Shown here in pieces: positions 26,655-35,255 of a stretch of 64,000 nucleotides of DNA. Each line of letters begins with the position of its first letter. The first letter of the stretch is position 1. The stretch comes from Planctomycetota bacterium (GTDB lineage: Bacteria > Planctomycetota > UBA1135), in assembly GCA_027623295.1 (NCBI GenBank), contig JAQBXR010000010.1, positions 1 to 64,000 on the forward strand, in the 5' to 3' direction. A program made the translations under genes and the position numbers. The notes beneath the pieces are model-generated. The model saw only the letters and a list, made by a program, of their open reading frames with translations. It searched no databases and was not told where the DNA came from.

Positions 26655-28184
26655 ATGATTGCCGCTCTACTCCTTAGTATTCTCGCACCTGTCCAGCAGC
26701 TCGATGTGCTGGAGGACACGATTCGTGCCGCCACCGACAAGACCTCCTACGAAAAAGGGGCCTACAGCGCCGCACGGGATCTCGCAGAAATACGTAGTGC
26801 AGAGGCTATGCAAGTGCGCATTGGCCTGTTCGATGAAAAGAACGACACCTATCGCGGCGTGTATTTGCGCGATTGGTTCTTTAGTGGATATCTAAAAGCT
26901 AACAGTCAAGAGGAAGCCGATTTGATGGCCGTGGCTGCTGCAAGTAAAAAGCAAAGTGACTGGCATCGGGTGAAGTTATTGCATGGCTTAGAGCGATGCA
27001 GAGCCACCGCCTCCGCGGAGTTGATGTTGGATAAGGGGTTTGTGAAAGCATCGGCGGAAGTGCGTCGCGCATGGGCTGGTGCGGTGGCTGCCATGTTCGC
27101 GGAAGGGCGCTTGAACGATGCCGACCTAAAGTTGAAAAAAGACGCAACCCTGGAAGGCATGGTGCGGGAACGCATGCTGGACCAGCTTTCTGCAGAGGGC
27201 TATTTACTGATGCCAAGCATCACCGACCTGGAGATTGAAGCTCTCGCGCGCGGCATAGGCAAAACCAAAGATGCCGGAGACCGCGCCATGATGATTCGAG
27301 CTTTGGGTGCACACGCCAATGCATGGCCTGCACTCAAGAATGCCGGGCCACAAGTTTTCAGTCAACGCGATTGCGGACCACGCACCGCCTATCTTGAAAC
27401 CACGGTCGAGAATCACATTTACAGCCTGACATCGGTGCTGATTACGGTGCTTGAAGAAGAAGCCAAGCACACGCCAAACCGCTTTACTGCGGACCTTGGG
27501 GCTGCGCTGCGTGCACTCACCGGGCAAGGCTTTGACGATGCACCCGAGTTATGGCATAAGTGGTACACCGAAGCTGGCGCAGCATGGCTCGCGGAAGTCA
27601 GTGCCAACCCCAAAGAAGCTGCTGCAAAACTGGAACGTCGCGATCGCGATACGGTTGCGCGCTTCTTTGGACTTGCGGTGGAGACTTCCAATGTGGTGGT
27701 CATCGTCGATGGTTCTGGAAGTATGAGCATGAGCAAGTTGGGGAATCTCACTTGTGCATCGGCCGCTGCATCCGAAGCCGGCATCTTCTTGGAGCAGCTA
27801 CCGAAAGAGTCTTTATTCCAGGTCATCGTGGTAGAAGAGAAACCTGTGCTGGGCTTCAAGGAACTTATGCCTGCCACTAAAGGCAACCGCGACAAGGCCG
27901 TTAAGTTTCTCGATGGACGCCCTTACCAAGGCACCTCGGCTCTCCTGGACGCGCTAGAAGCCGCCACCGAAGACCCGCTGGTCGACACCATCATCCTTGT
28001 TTCCGACGGCGGTAGTTCTGCCGGGAAACATCAGTACTCCGGGCATTTGCTCGACAGTGCTGCGCGCCTGCATCAACGCACCGGCGTGCGCATTCATTCT
28101 GTCCTCGTGACCGACAGCGATAATCATGAGAAGTTCATGAAGACCCTCGCTGAGTCCACAGGAGGTAGGATGATTCGACCCTAG
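26655..28184 (+). CDS. Exported VWA-domain protein
   Basis: A 509-residue protein with a short signal peptide (MIAALLLSILAPVQQ). Residues about 20-330 are helical, HEAT-like and charged. The C-terminal 190 residues are a von Willebrand factor A domain with an intact MIDAS metal site: VVVIVDGSGSMSMS (DxSxS), a conserved Thr in PYQGTSALLDALE and IILVSDGGSS (Asp). A Ca/Mg-dependent protein-binding role outside the cytoplasm is likely. The start codon is directly after a strong terminator, so a promoter is not obvious. TAG stop. Confidence 0.8.
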   Translation: MIAALLLSILAPVQQLDVLEDTIRAATDKTSYEKGAYSAARDLAEIRSAEAMQVRIGLFDEKNDTYRGVYLRDWFFSGYLKANSQEEADLMAVAAASKKQSDWHRVKLLHGLERCRATASAELMLDKGFVKASAEVRRAWAGAVAAMFAEGRLNDADLKLKKDATLEGMVRERMLDQLSAEGYLLMPSITDLEIEALARGIGKTKDAGDRAMMIRALGAHANAWPALKNAGPQVFSQRDCGPRTAYLETTVENHIYSLTSVLITVLEEEAKHTPNRFTADLGAALRALTGQGFDDAPELWHKWYTEAGAAWLAEVSANPKEAAAKLERRDRDTVARFFGLAVETSNVVVIVDGSGSMSMSKLGNLTCASAAASEAGIFLEQLPKESLFQVIVVEEKPVLGFKELMPATKGNRDKAVKFLDGRPYQGTSALLDALEAATEDPLVDTIILVSDGGSSAGKHQYSGHLLDSAARLHQRTGVRIHSVLVTDSDNHEKFMKTLAESTGGRMIRP

Positions 28185-28208
28185 GATTTAACCCGCCCCC
28201 CCTTCTGC

Positions 28209-30032
28209 ATGAAACCCCTTCTTCTTCTTGCACTCCTCGCTGGCATGTTCACCATTCCAGCTGGGACCGGTTCGTTCGAAATCTATTTCATCGATACCGG
28301 ACAGTCGGATTCCACACTCCTCATCTCCCCAACTGGACAAACCTTTTTGTTCGACGGCGGCGACAACGGCGACGGCAACAACGACGTCGTCCCTCTGCTT
28401 AACTCCTTGGGCATTTCGCATTTGGATTATGTTGGCGTGAGCCACTACCACGCGGATCACCTTGGCGGTCTGGATGAGATTTGGAACTCGGGGATTACCA
28501 CCACCACTGCGTTGGATCGCGGCTTCAACAACTTGCCCACCACGCAGTCCTACAACGACTACGCCAGCCGCTATTCCTCGGTGCGCCAAATGGCTACCCC
28601 TGGACAAGTGGTGAACTTGGGCGGCGGGGTCACCTTAACTTGCATGGTGCGCGAAGGCGATCTGATTGGCGGCGGTTCGGTGAACATTTCCGGCAGCTCG
28701 CAATGGGAAAACAGTTCGAGTGTGGGTTGGAAAGTCGAGTACGGCGATTTCGATATGTGGATGGGCGGCGACCTCACCGGTGGCGGCAATGGCACCACCA
28801 ATGTGGAATCCACACTGGCACCACTGGTCGGCAACGTAGATGTCTATCAAGCCAATCACCATGGTTCGCTCACTTCTTCCAACAGCACTTGGGTGAACAC
28901 GCTGAGTCCTGAGTTCACGATTGTGCCTTGTGGTAGCTCCAACCAATTTGGTTATCCAAAGCAAGAGGTGGTCGATCGCCTTAACACCAATACCAACATG
29001 CGCCCCGTTTGGTGCCCGACCGATGGTGTCGGTACCGAGGGCTTCGTAGATGCTGGTGGCACCATTCACCTCGCAACCGATGGTGATTCCTACACCGTGA
29101 CCGCCGACGATGGCACCAGCTTCACTTTGTCCGTGGATGAACAGTCCCCGTCGATTCCTATTGCTGGCGAACTAGTGGTTTCTGAATTCCACAGCGATCC
29201 AAGCGCAAGCAGTGATACCGATGGCGAGTGGGTCGAGATTGCAGGCACCCGCAATGGCCCGGTTTCCTTGGATAACGTGCACCTGAAGGATTTCGGCAGT
29301 AACAATCTGACCTTTGGAGCGCCCGTGCTGCTCGATCAAGGACAGCTCATGGTGATTGGCGCTGACGGTTTGCGGGCGCGCAACGGCGGCTATCGCCCGC
29401 ACATGGTTTGGCCGACGGTTGGCTTCTCCATGGTGAACGGCACCGACACGGTGGCCTTGGAATATGGTTCTACGGTTTTGGACCGCGTTGATTACAACAG
29501 TGGCTGGCCAGGAGGCAGTGCCTTTGCAACCGAGCGCAAGGACTTGTTGGGCTCAACATCGTCCAGCAACTTTGCGGCTGCAGTCAGTAGCTTCGGCAAC
29601 GGAGATCGCGGCACTCCAGGCGAAACCAACGACGCCGATACCACCGTATTCGGCGGTGGCGGTGGTGGCCCTCTCGACATTACGGTGATTCTTCCCCCAG
29701 TAAGAGGACAGATTTTTCAGATGGACTGGGATGCGCCCGGTGAGGCTGGAGCGTTTTACCAGGGTTTCATTACCTTTAGAACGACCCCTGGCTTTGACCT
29801 CAATGGCACCAACATTCCAGGCAACCAAGATGCAGCATATAACGCTACGTCGGGTTTCTTGGGTTGGTCGGGCACCGTGCCTGCGGGCGAATCGATTACC
29901 GTGTTCGCAAACATTCCGAATCGAGCCAACCTGCTCAACCGCATCATTTACTGCGTGGTCTACACTTATGACAACGCCGGCTCAATCGTCGTGCGCAAGG
30001 TGTCGTTGCCAGAGTTTATGATTATTTCTTAG
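28209..30032 (+). CDS. Secreted metallo-beta-lactamase-fold protein with lamin-tail domain
   Basis: A 607-residue secreted protein (signal peptide MKPLLLLALLAGMFTIPAG). Residues about 22-290 form a ComEC/Rec2-type metallo-beta-lactamase fold: EIYFIDTGQSDSTLLISP, FLFDGGDNGDG, the metal motif SHYHADHLGGL (HxHxDH), MWMGGDLTGG and VYQANHHGS. Residues about 318-475 look like a lamin-tail domain (GELVVSEFHSDPSA, GEWVEIAGTRNGPVSL, VDYNSGWPGG). A beta-rich tail follows. It may be an extracellular nuclease or phosphodiesterase, as ComEC-like folds cut DNA; this is inference. Its stop overlaps the convergent pseudogene by 11 bp. Confidence 0.82.
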   Translation: MKPLLLLALLAGMFTIPAGTGSFEIYFIDTGQSDSTLLISPTGQTFLFDGGDNGDGNNDVVPLLNSLGISHLDYVGVSHYHADHLGGLDEIWNSGITTTTALDRGFNNLPTTQSYNDYASRYSSVRQMATPGQVVNLGGGVTLTCMVREGDLIGGGSVNISGSSQWENSSSVGWKVEYGDFDMWMGGDLTGGGNGTTNVESTLAPLVGNVDVYQANHHGSLTSSNSTWVNTLSPEFTIVPCGSSNQFGYPKQEVVDRLNTNTNMRPVWCPTDGVGTEGFVDAGGTIHLATDGDSYTVTADDGTSFTLSVDEQSPSIPIAGELVVSEFHSDPSASSDTDGEWVEIAGTRNGPVSLDNVHLKDFGSNNLTFGAPVLLDQGQLMVIGADGLRARNGGYRPHMVWPTVGFSMVNGTDTVALEYGSTVLDRVDYNSGWPGGSAFATERKDLLGSTSSSNFAAAVSSFGNGDRGTPGETNDADTTVFGGGGGGPLDITVILPPVRGQIFQMDWDAPGEAGAFYQGFITFRTTPGFDLNGTNIPGNQDAAYNATSGFLGWSGTVPAGESITVFANIPNRANLLNRIIYCVVYTYDNAGSIVVRKVSLPEFMIIS

Positions 30033-30912
30033 ACACCAAGTCTAGGTTCAAGCTCACCCGCGCGTCGAGCACACATGACCCCTTCCCTCGCCAACCGGCG
30101 AGGAAGGGGTTTAAATCTAACTCCTCGATTTCGGGGAAATCGGAGAGCATGCGACTAAGCCGGAGCAAGACCTCGACCAGTTCCTTTTGATTGACCGGCG
30201 GCTTACCGCGCGCGCCCTCCAACATGACTTTAGCGCGAATGCCGGAAACCATTTCCTCGGCATCGGTTTTGGTCAGTGGGTGTAGGCGAAAGACGACGTC
30301 TTTGAAGACCTCGACATGCACTCCACCTAAACCGAATGCGAGCATACGCCCGAACTGCGGATCGGTCGCTGCCCCAAAAAAGGTCTCAATCCCATCGGAG
30401 CGCATGGACTGCAAAAGGAATGCTGCGCCACCCGGTGTTGGAGTTGCACCGGCAAAAGACGCATTCAGTGAAACGCCTTCTTCGGTATTCAAAATGCCCA
30501 TGCAGTTCGGGCCAATCATGCGCATGCCATATTTGACGCAGATACTCATGAGTTCTTCTTGACGCTTGGTGCCCTAGCCCCCGATTTCGGAGAACCCCGC
30601 GGTAATGACCACTAAGCCCTTCACTCCACTGCGGCCACAATCACGCGCCGCCTCTAAAACTAACTTAGCCGGGACCGTAATAATGGCTAGATCTACCGCT
30701 CCAGGAATCGCCGACACTTTGTGATAACAATGCATGCTGTGCACCACTTTCGCTTTCGGATTGACTGGATAAACTGGGCCCTGAAAATTGCCACTGACCA
30801 AGTTGCGCACAATCTCATGCCCAATTTGATAACGCTTGCGACTAGCTCCAACCACCGCAACCGAGCGCGGACGGAACAGGGAATCGAGAGAATGCTTTTT
30901 AGTTTTGTTCAC
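30022..30912 (-). pseudogene. Remnant of an ADP-forming acyl-CoA synthetase, with amber codon and large internal deletion
   Basis: GTG at 30912 (overlapping lipB by 14 bp) opens a CoA-binding domain: SLFRPRSVAVVGASRKRYQIGHE, YPVNPKAKVV, DLAIITVPAKLV, GVKGLVVITAGFSEIGG. An in-frame TAG at 30576-30574 replaces the usual Glu, and the frame then continues GTKRQEELMSICVKYGMRMIGPNCMGI. After TPGGAAFLLQS (near 30405) the sequence jumps directly to the end of the ATP-grasp domain: MRSDGIETFFGAATDPQFGR, FGLGGVHVEVFKDVVFRL, EIEELDLNPF. About 400 residues, including the active-site His region, are missing in frame. It cannot encode a working enzyme. Confidence 0.85.
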
Positions 30913-31537
30913 GGAGAACTTCCTCTATGTGACGCGCAAGAGAGCCTCGCACCAAACTAAGATCTGGGGCGACGCCACCGCTTTGTTGCGCCATGGTGGT
31001 CATCAGGTCAGGCTCCAAACCGCATGGATCAAAGCGGCGGAACCAAGAGAGGTCGGTGTCGACGTTAAGTGCAACACCGTGGTAAGTGGTCCAGCGGCGC
31101 ACGGCTACGCCAATGCTTGCCACCTTTTTATGATTGATCCAACAACCAGTGTTGCGTTCATCGCGACCGCCCTCTAAATCAAAGTCACCGACGCAACGGA
31201 TGATGGCTTCTTCAAGGGCGTGTAGATAAGCGTGTAAATCACGCGCATCTTCTTCAAGTCGGATCAGTGGATAAGCCACAAGCTGACCAGGGCCGTGGAA
31301 GGTCGCTTTACCGCCGCGCGCAATTTCAAAAACGGGCAATCCGACTGCGCCATATAGGGAGGCTTGTCCCCCACGTCCGACGGTGAGGACAGGCTCAAAT
31401 TCCGCGATTAAGAGCTGATCGGGAGCATCGCCGCCCACGATGGCCTCGACCTGCTCCATCATGTATTTGTCCACTGTGCCGTAGTCCGTCCGCCCGAGGT
31501 CGTGAACCTCAAACTCGGCGGAGCGGCTAAATCGCAT
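30899..31537 (-). CDS. lipB: Octanoyl-[acyl carrier protein]:protein octanoyltransferase
   Basis: Moves octanoate from acyl carrier protein to the lipoyl domains of 2-oxoacid dehydrogenases; LipA (54.8 kb) then inserts the sulfurs. The 212-residue protein has GRGGQASLYG, the conserved EIARGGKATFHGPGQLVAYPL, NHKKVASIGVAVRRW with the active-site Lys, and WFRRFDPCGLEPDLMTTM with the catalytic Cys. It lies 2 bp after lpdA (E3), matching a shared lipoate/dehydrogenase role. The lipoyl targets are the two lipoyl domains of the E2 at 51.1-52.7 kb. Confidence 0.95.
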   Translation of the reverse strand: MRFSRSAEFEVHDLGRTDYGTVDKYMMEQVEAIVGGDAPDQLLIAEFEPVLTVGRGGQASLYGAVGLPVFEIARGGKATFHGPGQLVAYPLIRLEEDARDLHAYLHALEEAIIRCVGDFDLEGGRDERNTGCWINHKKVASIGVAVRRWTTYHGVALNVDTDLSWFRRFDPCGLEPDLMTTMAQQSGGVAPDLSLVRGSLARHIEEVLREQN

Positions 31538-31539
31538 GA

Positions 31540-32955
31540 CTATTTTTTCTTCTTCGGTGCCATGCCGTGGGGTGACATTCCGTGAACGTCTTCACAAGCT
31601 TCCATGAACACTTCGGAAAGCGTTGGGTGCGGGTGAATGGTCATAGCGATGTCTTCCACCGTGAGTCCACCTTCAATCGCGAGGGATCCCTCGGTGATCA
31701 TGTCGGTGACGTTGGGGCCCACCATGTGCACACCAAGAACCGTGTCGTCATTCGCATCTGCAATGACTTTCACTAAGCCGTCGGTGGCGTGCATCGACAT
31801 GGCACGACCGTTAGCGCCAAAGTTGAAACGTCCAACCTTGTACTCGATACCCTTCTCCTTGCAATCGGCCTCACTCAAACCAGTGGTAGCGATTTCAGGA
31901 TCGGTAAAGATGACGCCTGGCACCACCTTCGGGTCGTAAGCCACGCCTGGCGTACGTGCGATGGCCCCCGCAGCGACCAAACCCTGTGCACTACCTTTGT
32001 GTGCCAGCATGGGTCCATGCGTGATGTCGCCGATTGCATAAACATGCGGAGTCTTGGTCATGCACTGCGCATCGACTTCAATAAAACCGCGCTTATCCGT
32101 TTTCACGCCAACCTTATCCAAACCAAGGTCGCCGGTGACCGGGCGTCGCCCAACGGTGAGGAGAATGACATCGGCCTCGAATGCTTGTTCCTTGCCATTG
32201 ATCTCAGCAAGGACTTCTACGCCGCTTCCCTTCTTCTTCCAACTCTTCGCTGCCGAGTTCAGGTGGATCTGCATGCCAGCCTTCTTCGCTTTTCGCGCCA
32301 CGACCTTCACAAGTTCCGGGTCGATGCCAGGGAGAATCTGATCCATGAACTCCACCACGGTGACCTCGCAGCCGACCTGTTGGTAGAACATGCCAAGCTC
32401 CATGCCAATCACGCCGCCGCCAATGACGAACAGCTTCTTCGGCAGAGCCGTAGGCTCAAGTGCATCGGTACTCGACCAAACCTGGTCGCAGAACTCAAAG
32501 CCAGGAATCGGTGCTGGCTCGCTTCCGGTGGCAACCACAATGTCATTGCACTTGATTTCCACTTGGCCATCTGCCGTAACCACCAAAATGGTATTCGGGT
32601 CCACAATCGTGCCGCGACCTTTCACCCATTCAATGTTGCGGTTCTTGAGCAACATGCCCACGCCACCGGTTAGCTTCTTGACGATGCCATCCTTCCAGGC
32701 AATCAGTTTAGACAAATCGAGCTTCGGCGTTTCCACAGTGAAACCCATGTCTGCCGCGTGCTTGGTCGACTCTACAAAGTGCGCTGCAGAGATCAGCGCC
32801 TTGGATGGAATGCAGCCCCAGTTGAGGCAAGTACCGCCGAGATTGTCGAACTCGACGACAACGACTTTCTTACCTAGATCTGCCGCGCGAATGGCACAGA
32901 TGTATCCGGCTGGACCCGCGCCCAGCACTACGATATCGGTTTGAATTTTCGACAT
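31540..32955 (-). CDS. lpdA: Dihydrolipoyl dehydrogenase (E3)
   Basis: FAD/NAD flavoenzyme that reoxidises dihydrolipoamide in 2-oxoacid dehydrogenase complexes. The 471-residue protein has the FAD motif VVLGAGPAGYICAIRAADLG, the redox disulfide GGTCLNWGCIPSKAL, an NAD motif FVIGGGVIGMELGMFYQQVG, the second FAD segment VYAIGDITHGPMLAHKG and the C-terminal base HPHPTLSEVFMEA. A lysine-rich tail (APKKKK) ends the chain. It presumably serves the E1/E2 genes at 50-55 kb. The gene lies upstream of lipB with a 2-bp gap. Confidence 0.96.
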   Translation of the reverse strand: MSKIQTDIVVLGAGPAGYICAIRAADLGKKVVVVEFDNLGGTCLNWGCIPSKALISAAHFVESTKHAADMGFTVETPKLDLSKLIAWKDGIVKKLTGGVGMLLKNRNIEWVKGRGTIVDPNTILVVTADGQVEIKCNDIVVATGSEPAPIPGFEFCDQVWSSTDALEPTALPKKLFVIGGGVIGMELGMFYQQVGCEVTVVEFMDQILPGIDPELVKVVARKAKKAGMQIHLNSAAKSWKKKGSGVEVLAEINGKEQAFEADVILLTVGRRPVTGDLGLDKVGVKTDKRGFIEVDAQCMTKTPHVYAIGDITHGPMLAHKGSAQGLVAAGAIARTPGVAYDPKVVPGVIFTDPEIATTGLSEADCKEKGIEYKVGRFNFGANGRAMSMHATDGLVKVIADANDDTVLGVHMVGPNVTDMITEGSLAIEGGLTVEDIAMTIHPHPTLSEVFMEACEDVHGMSPHGMAPKKKK

Positions 32956-32968
32956 GGTGGGTATTCAA

Positions 32969-33256
32969 TTAGCTCAGTATTAGCAGAATTCCATAGAGCA
33001 AAGTGCCCTGGAATGACCAGGTATTATAGGTGAGCCCATGCGCCTTACATAAGTCAGAAAACCAGCGAGATATTCTGGTGTCAAAGCTTGCGGTCCATCG
33101 CAAAGTGCTGCGGCGGGGTTCGGGTGGAAATCGACGAGAACCATGGAGGCTCCCGCGACGACACCCATGCCGGTTGCAGAACCGGTGGCGAGCGGCAACA
33201 TCGAGCACAATTTGTATGGACTCTGGAGAGGCGTCGGAGCGAAGGGTGATGATCAT
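32969..33256 (-). pseudogene. Remnant of a DAHP synthase (3-deoxy-7-phosphoheptulonate synthase), frameshifted and centrally deleted
   Basis: ATG 33256 overlaps the tyrA stop (ATGA) and starts MIITLRSDASPESIQIVLDVAA, the normal N terminus of a Thermotoga-type DAHP synthase. The sequence then changes frame, and the second frame reads ASMVLVDFHPNPAAALCDGP followed by QALTPEYLAGFL, the normal C terminus (usually IVEVHPxPExALSDGxQSL). The middle, about 230 residues with nearly all catalytic residues, is gone; the join is near 33185-33205. The original operon was tyrA followed by a coupled DAHP synthase gene. This remnant cannot be active. Confidence 0.8.
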
Positions 33257-34350
33257 GAAAGTTCGTCTAAATGCTCCGACTGATGACGCCGCGAGAAGTT
33301 GAGGATGGATTGAAAGACAGCTTCCACTGCATCGGGGTCTAAGCCGTAAGAGTCGGCAATGGCGCGACGACGATGAAGCAAATCGGTTTCGCGTTTTGGA
33401 TCGCGTACACCTTTTCCGACTTCAGCCTTGGCACGTGCAGCACGCATGGATAGTTCCGCGCGACGTGCGAGTAGTTGCATCAATTCGGTGTCGATCTCAT
33501 CGATGAGATCGCGGGCGAGTAAAAGTTGTGGGGGGATGGGTGAGGCTTCGACGATATGCAGGCCTTCATAGTGCCCACTAGAGCCCCCGTCGTCACCTTC
33601 CCCCATCGGCTCACGCAAGGCATCATCAGTGGCCATTAACGAGGCCAACAACTTCGCACGCATCTCTCCCGCATAAGGATTGTCCCGATGCAAAGTTCCG
33701 AACAACTGCCCGGCATCGGCCTGCACCGATTCCAAGGTTTGCCGAATCGCGCGCACCGAGGGCGGCGCAAATTCAGAATCCAACAGCAGGTTGGCATCGA
33801 TAAATCCTTTGGCCACAAAAAACGCAAGCGCATGGGAAGCTGCCATCTCACGATCATGTTGTTCGGGATCTAGCGAGCTTACATCGAAGCCCATCTCCCA
33901 CAGGAAGCTCTCCACTTCTTGCACCATGCGAGGGTGTTGCCGGTTCGGGCAAACCACGACTCGCAGCGGACGTTCTCCTCGCGCCAAACTCACTGGCCCA
34001 AACAAAGGGTGCGTGGCGACCCAGGGGATGACATCGCCCAGGATTTCTTCCATCCATGCCGCAGGTCCACTCTTCACCGAACCCACATCCATCACGATTT
34101 GGTTGGGGCGCAGAGTTGGCCTGAGCTTGATCAGGCTCGGGCGAATCTGACTTATTGGCATAGCCAAGACCACCAGGTCCGCAGCCGCCACGGTCGATGC
34201 CATGTTTGCCACTCGAATCTCGGCGGGCACTTCTGCCACCGGGTCATAAGCCACCACCTTGCACCCTTGCTCGAGCAGGCGATCTGCCATGGCACGCCCG
34301 AAGCGTCCATAACCGAGAATCGCAACGGTGGTTATCATGCCTTTATTCAT
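33253..34350 (-). CDS. tyrA: Prephenate dehydrogenase fused to a C-terminal chorismate mutase
   Basis: Bifunctional tyrosine-pathway enzyme of 365 residues. The N-terminal part is an NAD-dependent prephenate dehydrogenase: TTVAILGYGRFGRAMADRL, VVLAMPISQIRPSL, VMDVGSVKSGPAAWM, WVATHPLFGP and REMAASHALAFFVAKGF. After an acidic-glycine linker (GEGDDGGSSG, near residue 255) residues 280-355 form an AroQ-type chorismate mutase helix bundle: ARDLIDEIDTELMQLLARRAELSMRAARAKAE, GVRDPKRETDLLHRR. This order is reversed compared with the enteric mutase-dehydrogenase TyrA. Divergent from the radical SAM gene by 26 bp. Confidence 0.92.
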   Translation of the reverse strand: MNKGMITTVAILGYGRFGRAMADRLLEQGCKVVAYDPVAEVPAEIRVANMASTVAAADLVVLAMPISQIRPSLIKLRPTLRPNQIVMDVGSVKSGPAAWMEEILGDVIPWVATHPLFGPVSLARGERPLRVVVCPNRQHPRMVQEVESFLWEMGFDVSSLDPEQHDREMAASHALAFFVAKGFIDANLLLDSEFAPPSVRAIRQTLESVQADAGQLFGTLHRDNPYAGEMRAKLLASLMATDDALREPMGEGDDGGSSGHYEGLHIVEASPIPPQLLLARDLIDEIDTELMQLLARRAELSMRAARAKAEVGKGVRDPKRETDLLHRRRAIADSYGLDPDAVEAVFQSILNFSRRHQSEHLDELS

Positions 34351-34376
34351 CGGCCCATCCGCCGCTTGCTTGAACC

Positions 34377-35255
34377 ATGATTCAGTACCAAGGTCAGGTT
34401 TTCCGACCGCCCTCCGAGGGCAACAGCCTTATCCTCCAAGCCACGCTTGGATGTAGCTGGAATAAGTGCACCTTTTGCGCGATGTATCGCGACAAGAAGT
34501 TCCGTGTGCGCAAACTTGAGGAACTTTACAAGGAAATAGACTGGTACGACGAGCAATTTAGCCCGCCCACCAAGGTCTTCTTGGCCGATGGTGATGCCCT
34601 CATGGCGAAGGCAAGCTTTCTCGGCGAGTTGCTCGATTACCTCCATAACACTTGGCCGGAGATCCAGCGGGTCAGCTGTTATGCCTCGCCGCAAGCTTTG
34701 GCGGTGCGCACGGTTGAGGAAATGCGCTTGCTTAAAGAGAAGGGGCTGACGCAGTACTACCTTGGCGTGGAGTCTGGCAATGACCACTGCCTGGCCGCGA
34801 TGGAGAAAGGCGTGGATAGTGCTGAGATGATCCGCGTGGCGCAGCGCGCCAATGATGCCGGTGTTCGCCTAAGCGTGATGATTCTGCTTGGCATGGGTGG
34901 CTTTGCTTTAAGCCGTGAACATGCGCAGGATTCGGCAAAAGTGATCAATGCGATTCAACCCCGCTTTGTCAGCACTTTGGTTGCGACGCCAGTCGCAGGC
35001 ACTCCCCTGTGGGATTCCGATCAACGCGGTGAGTTTGATCACCTAGACCCGATTGCATTGGCCGCTGAATTGCGTGAGTTCTTGATGAACTTAGATTTGA
35101 AGGCTTCTGTTTTTCGCTCCAATCATGCAAGTAACTACCTTGCGCTCGCGGGTACCTTGCCGAAAGATCAAGCGGCCATGATTGCCACCCTCGATCGCGT
35201 TCTTGCAAATCCAGACAACGCGCCATTCCGGCCGGAGTGGATGCGGGCCCTTTAG
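34377..35255 (+). CDS. Radical SAM protein
   Basis: A 292-residue enzyme with the 4Fe-4S motif C-X4-C-X2-C in ATLGCSWNKCTFCAMYRDKKFR, the layout of a radical SAM group whose members carry GCSHNKCTFC. Further family features are VFLADGDALMA, RVSCYASPQALAVRTVEEM, YLGVESGNDHCLAAMEKGV and MILLGMGG, as in Elp3/HemW-like SAM barrels. Substrate unknown. Its TAG stop overlaps the stop of the convergent methyltransferase gene by 4 bp. It is alone on its strand. Confidence 0.88.
   Translation: MIQYQGQVFRPPSEGNSLILQATLGCSWNKCTFCAMYRDKKFRVRKLEELYKEIDWYDEQFSPPTKVFLADGDALMAKASFLGELLDYLHNTWPEIQRVSCYASPQALAVRTVEEMRLLKEKGLTQYYLGVESGNDHCLAAMEKGVDSAEMIRVAQRANDAGVRLSVMILLGMGGFALSREHAQDSAKVINAIQPRFVSTLVATPVAGTPLWDSDQRGEFDHLDPIALAAELREFLMNLDLKASVFRSNHASNYLALAGTLPKDQAAMIATLDRVLANPDNAPFRPEWMRAL

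Noticed and set aside
30574-30576. Amber codon read as pyrrolysine or selenocysteine-like recoding
   Set aside because: The gene also lacks about 400 residues, no recoding element is visible, and TAG is a normal stop in coxA, the VWA gene and the radical SAM gene.
31789-32673. Plus-strand open frame of 294 codons, and a similar one at 46108-47079
   Set aside because: They are antisense to lpdA and actB, whose motifs are complete; no family or ribosome site is seen.
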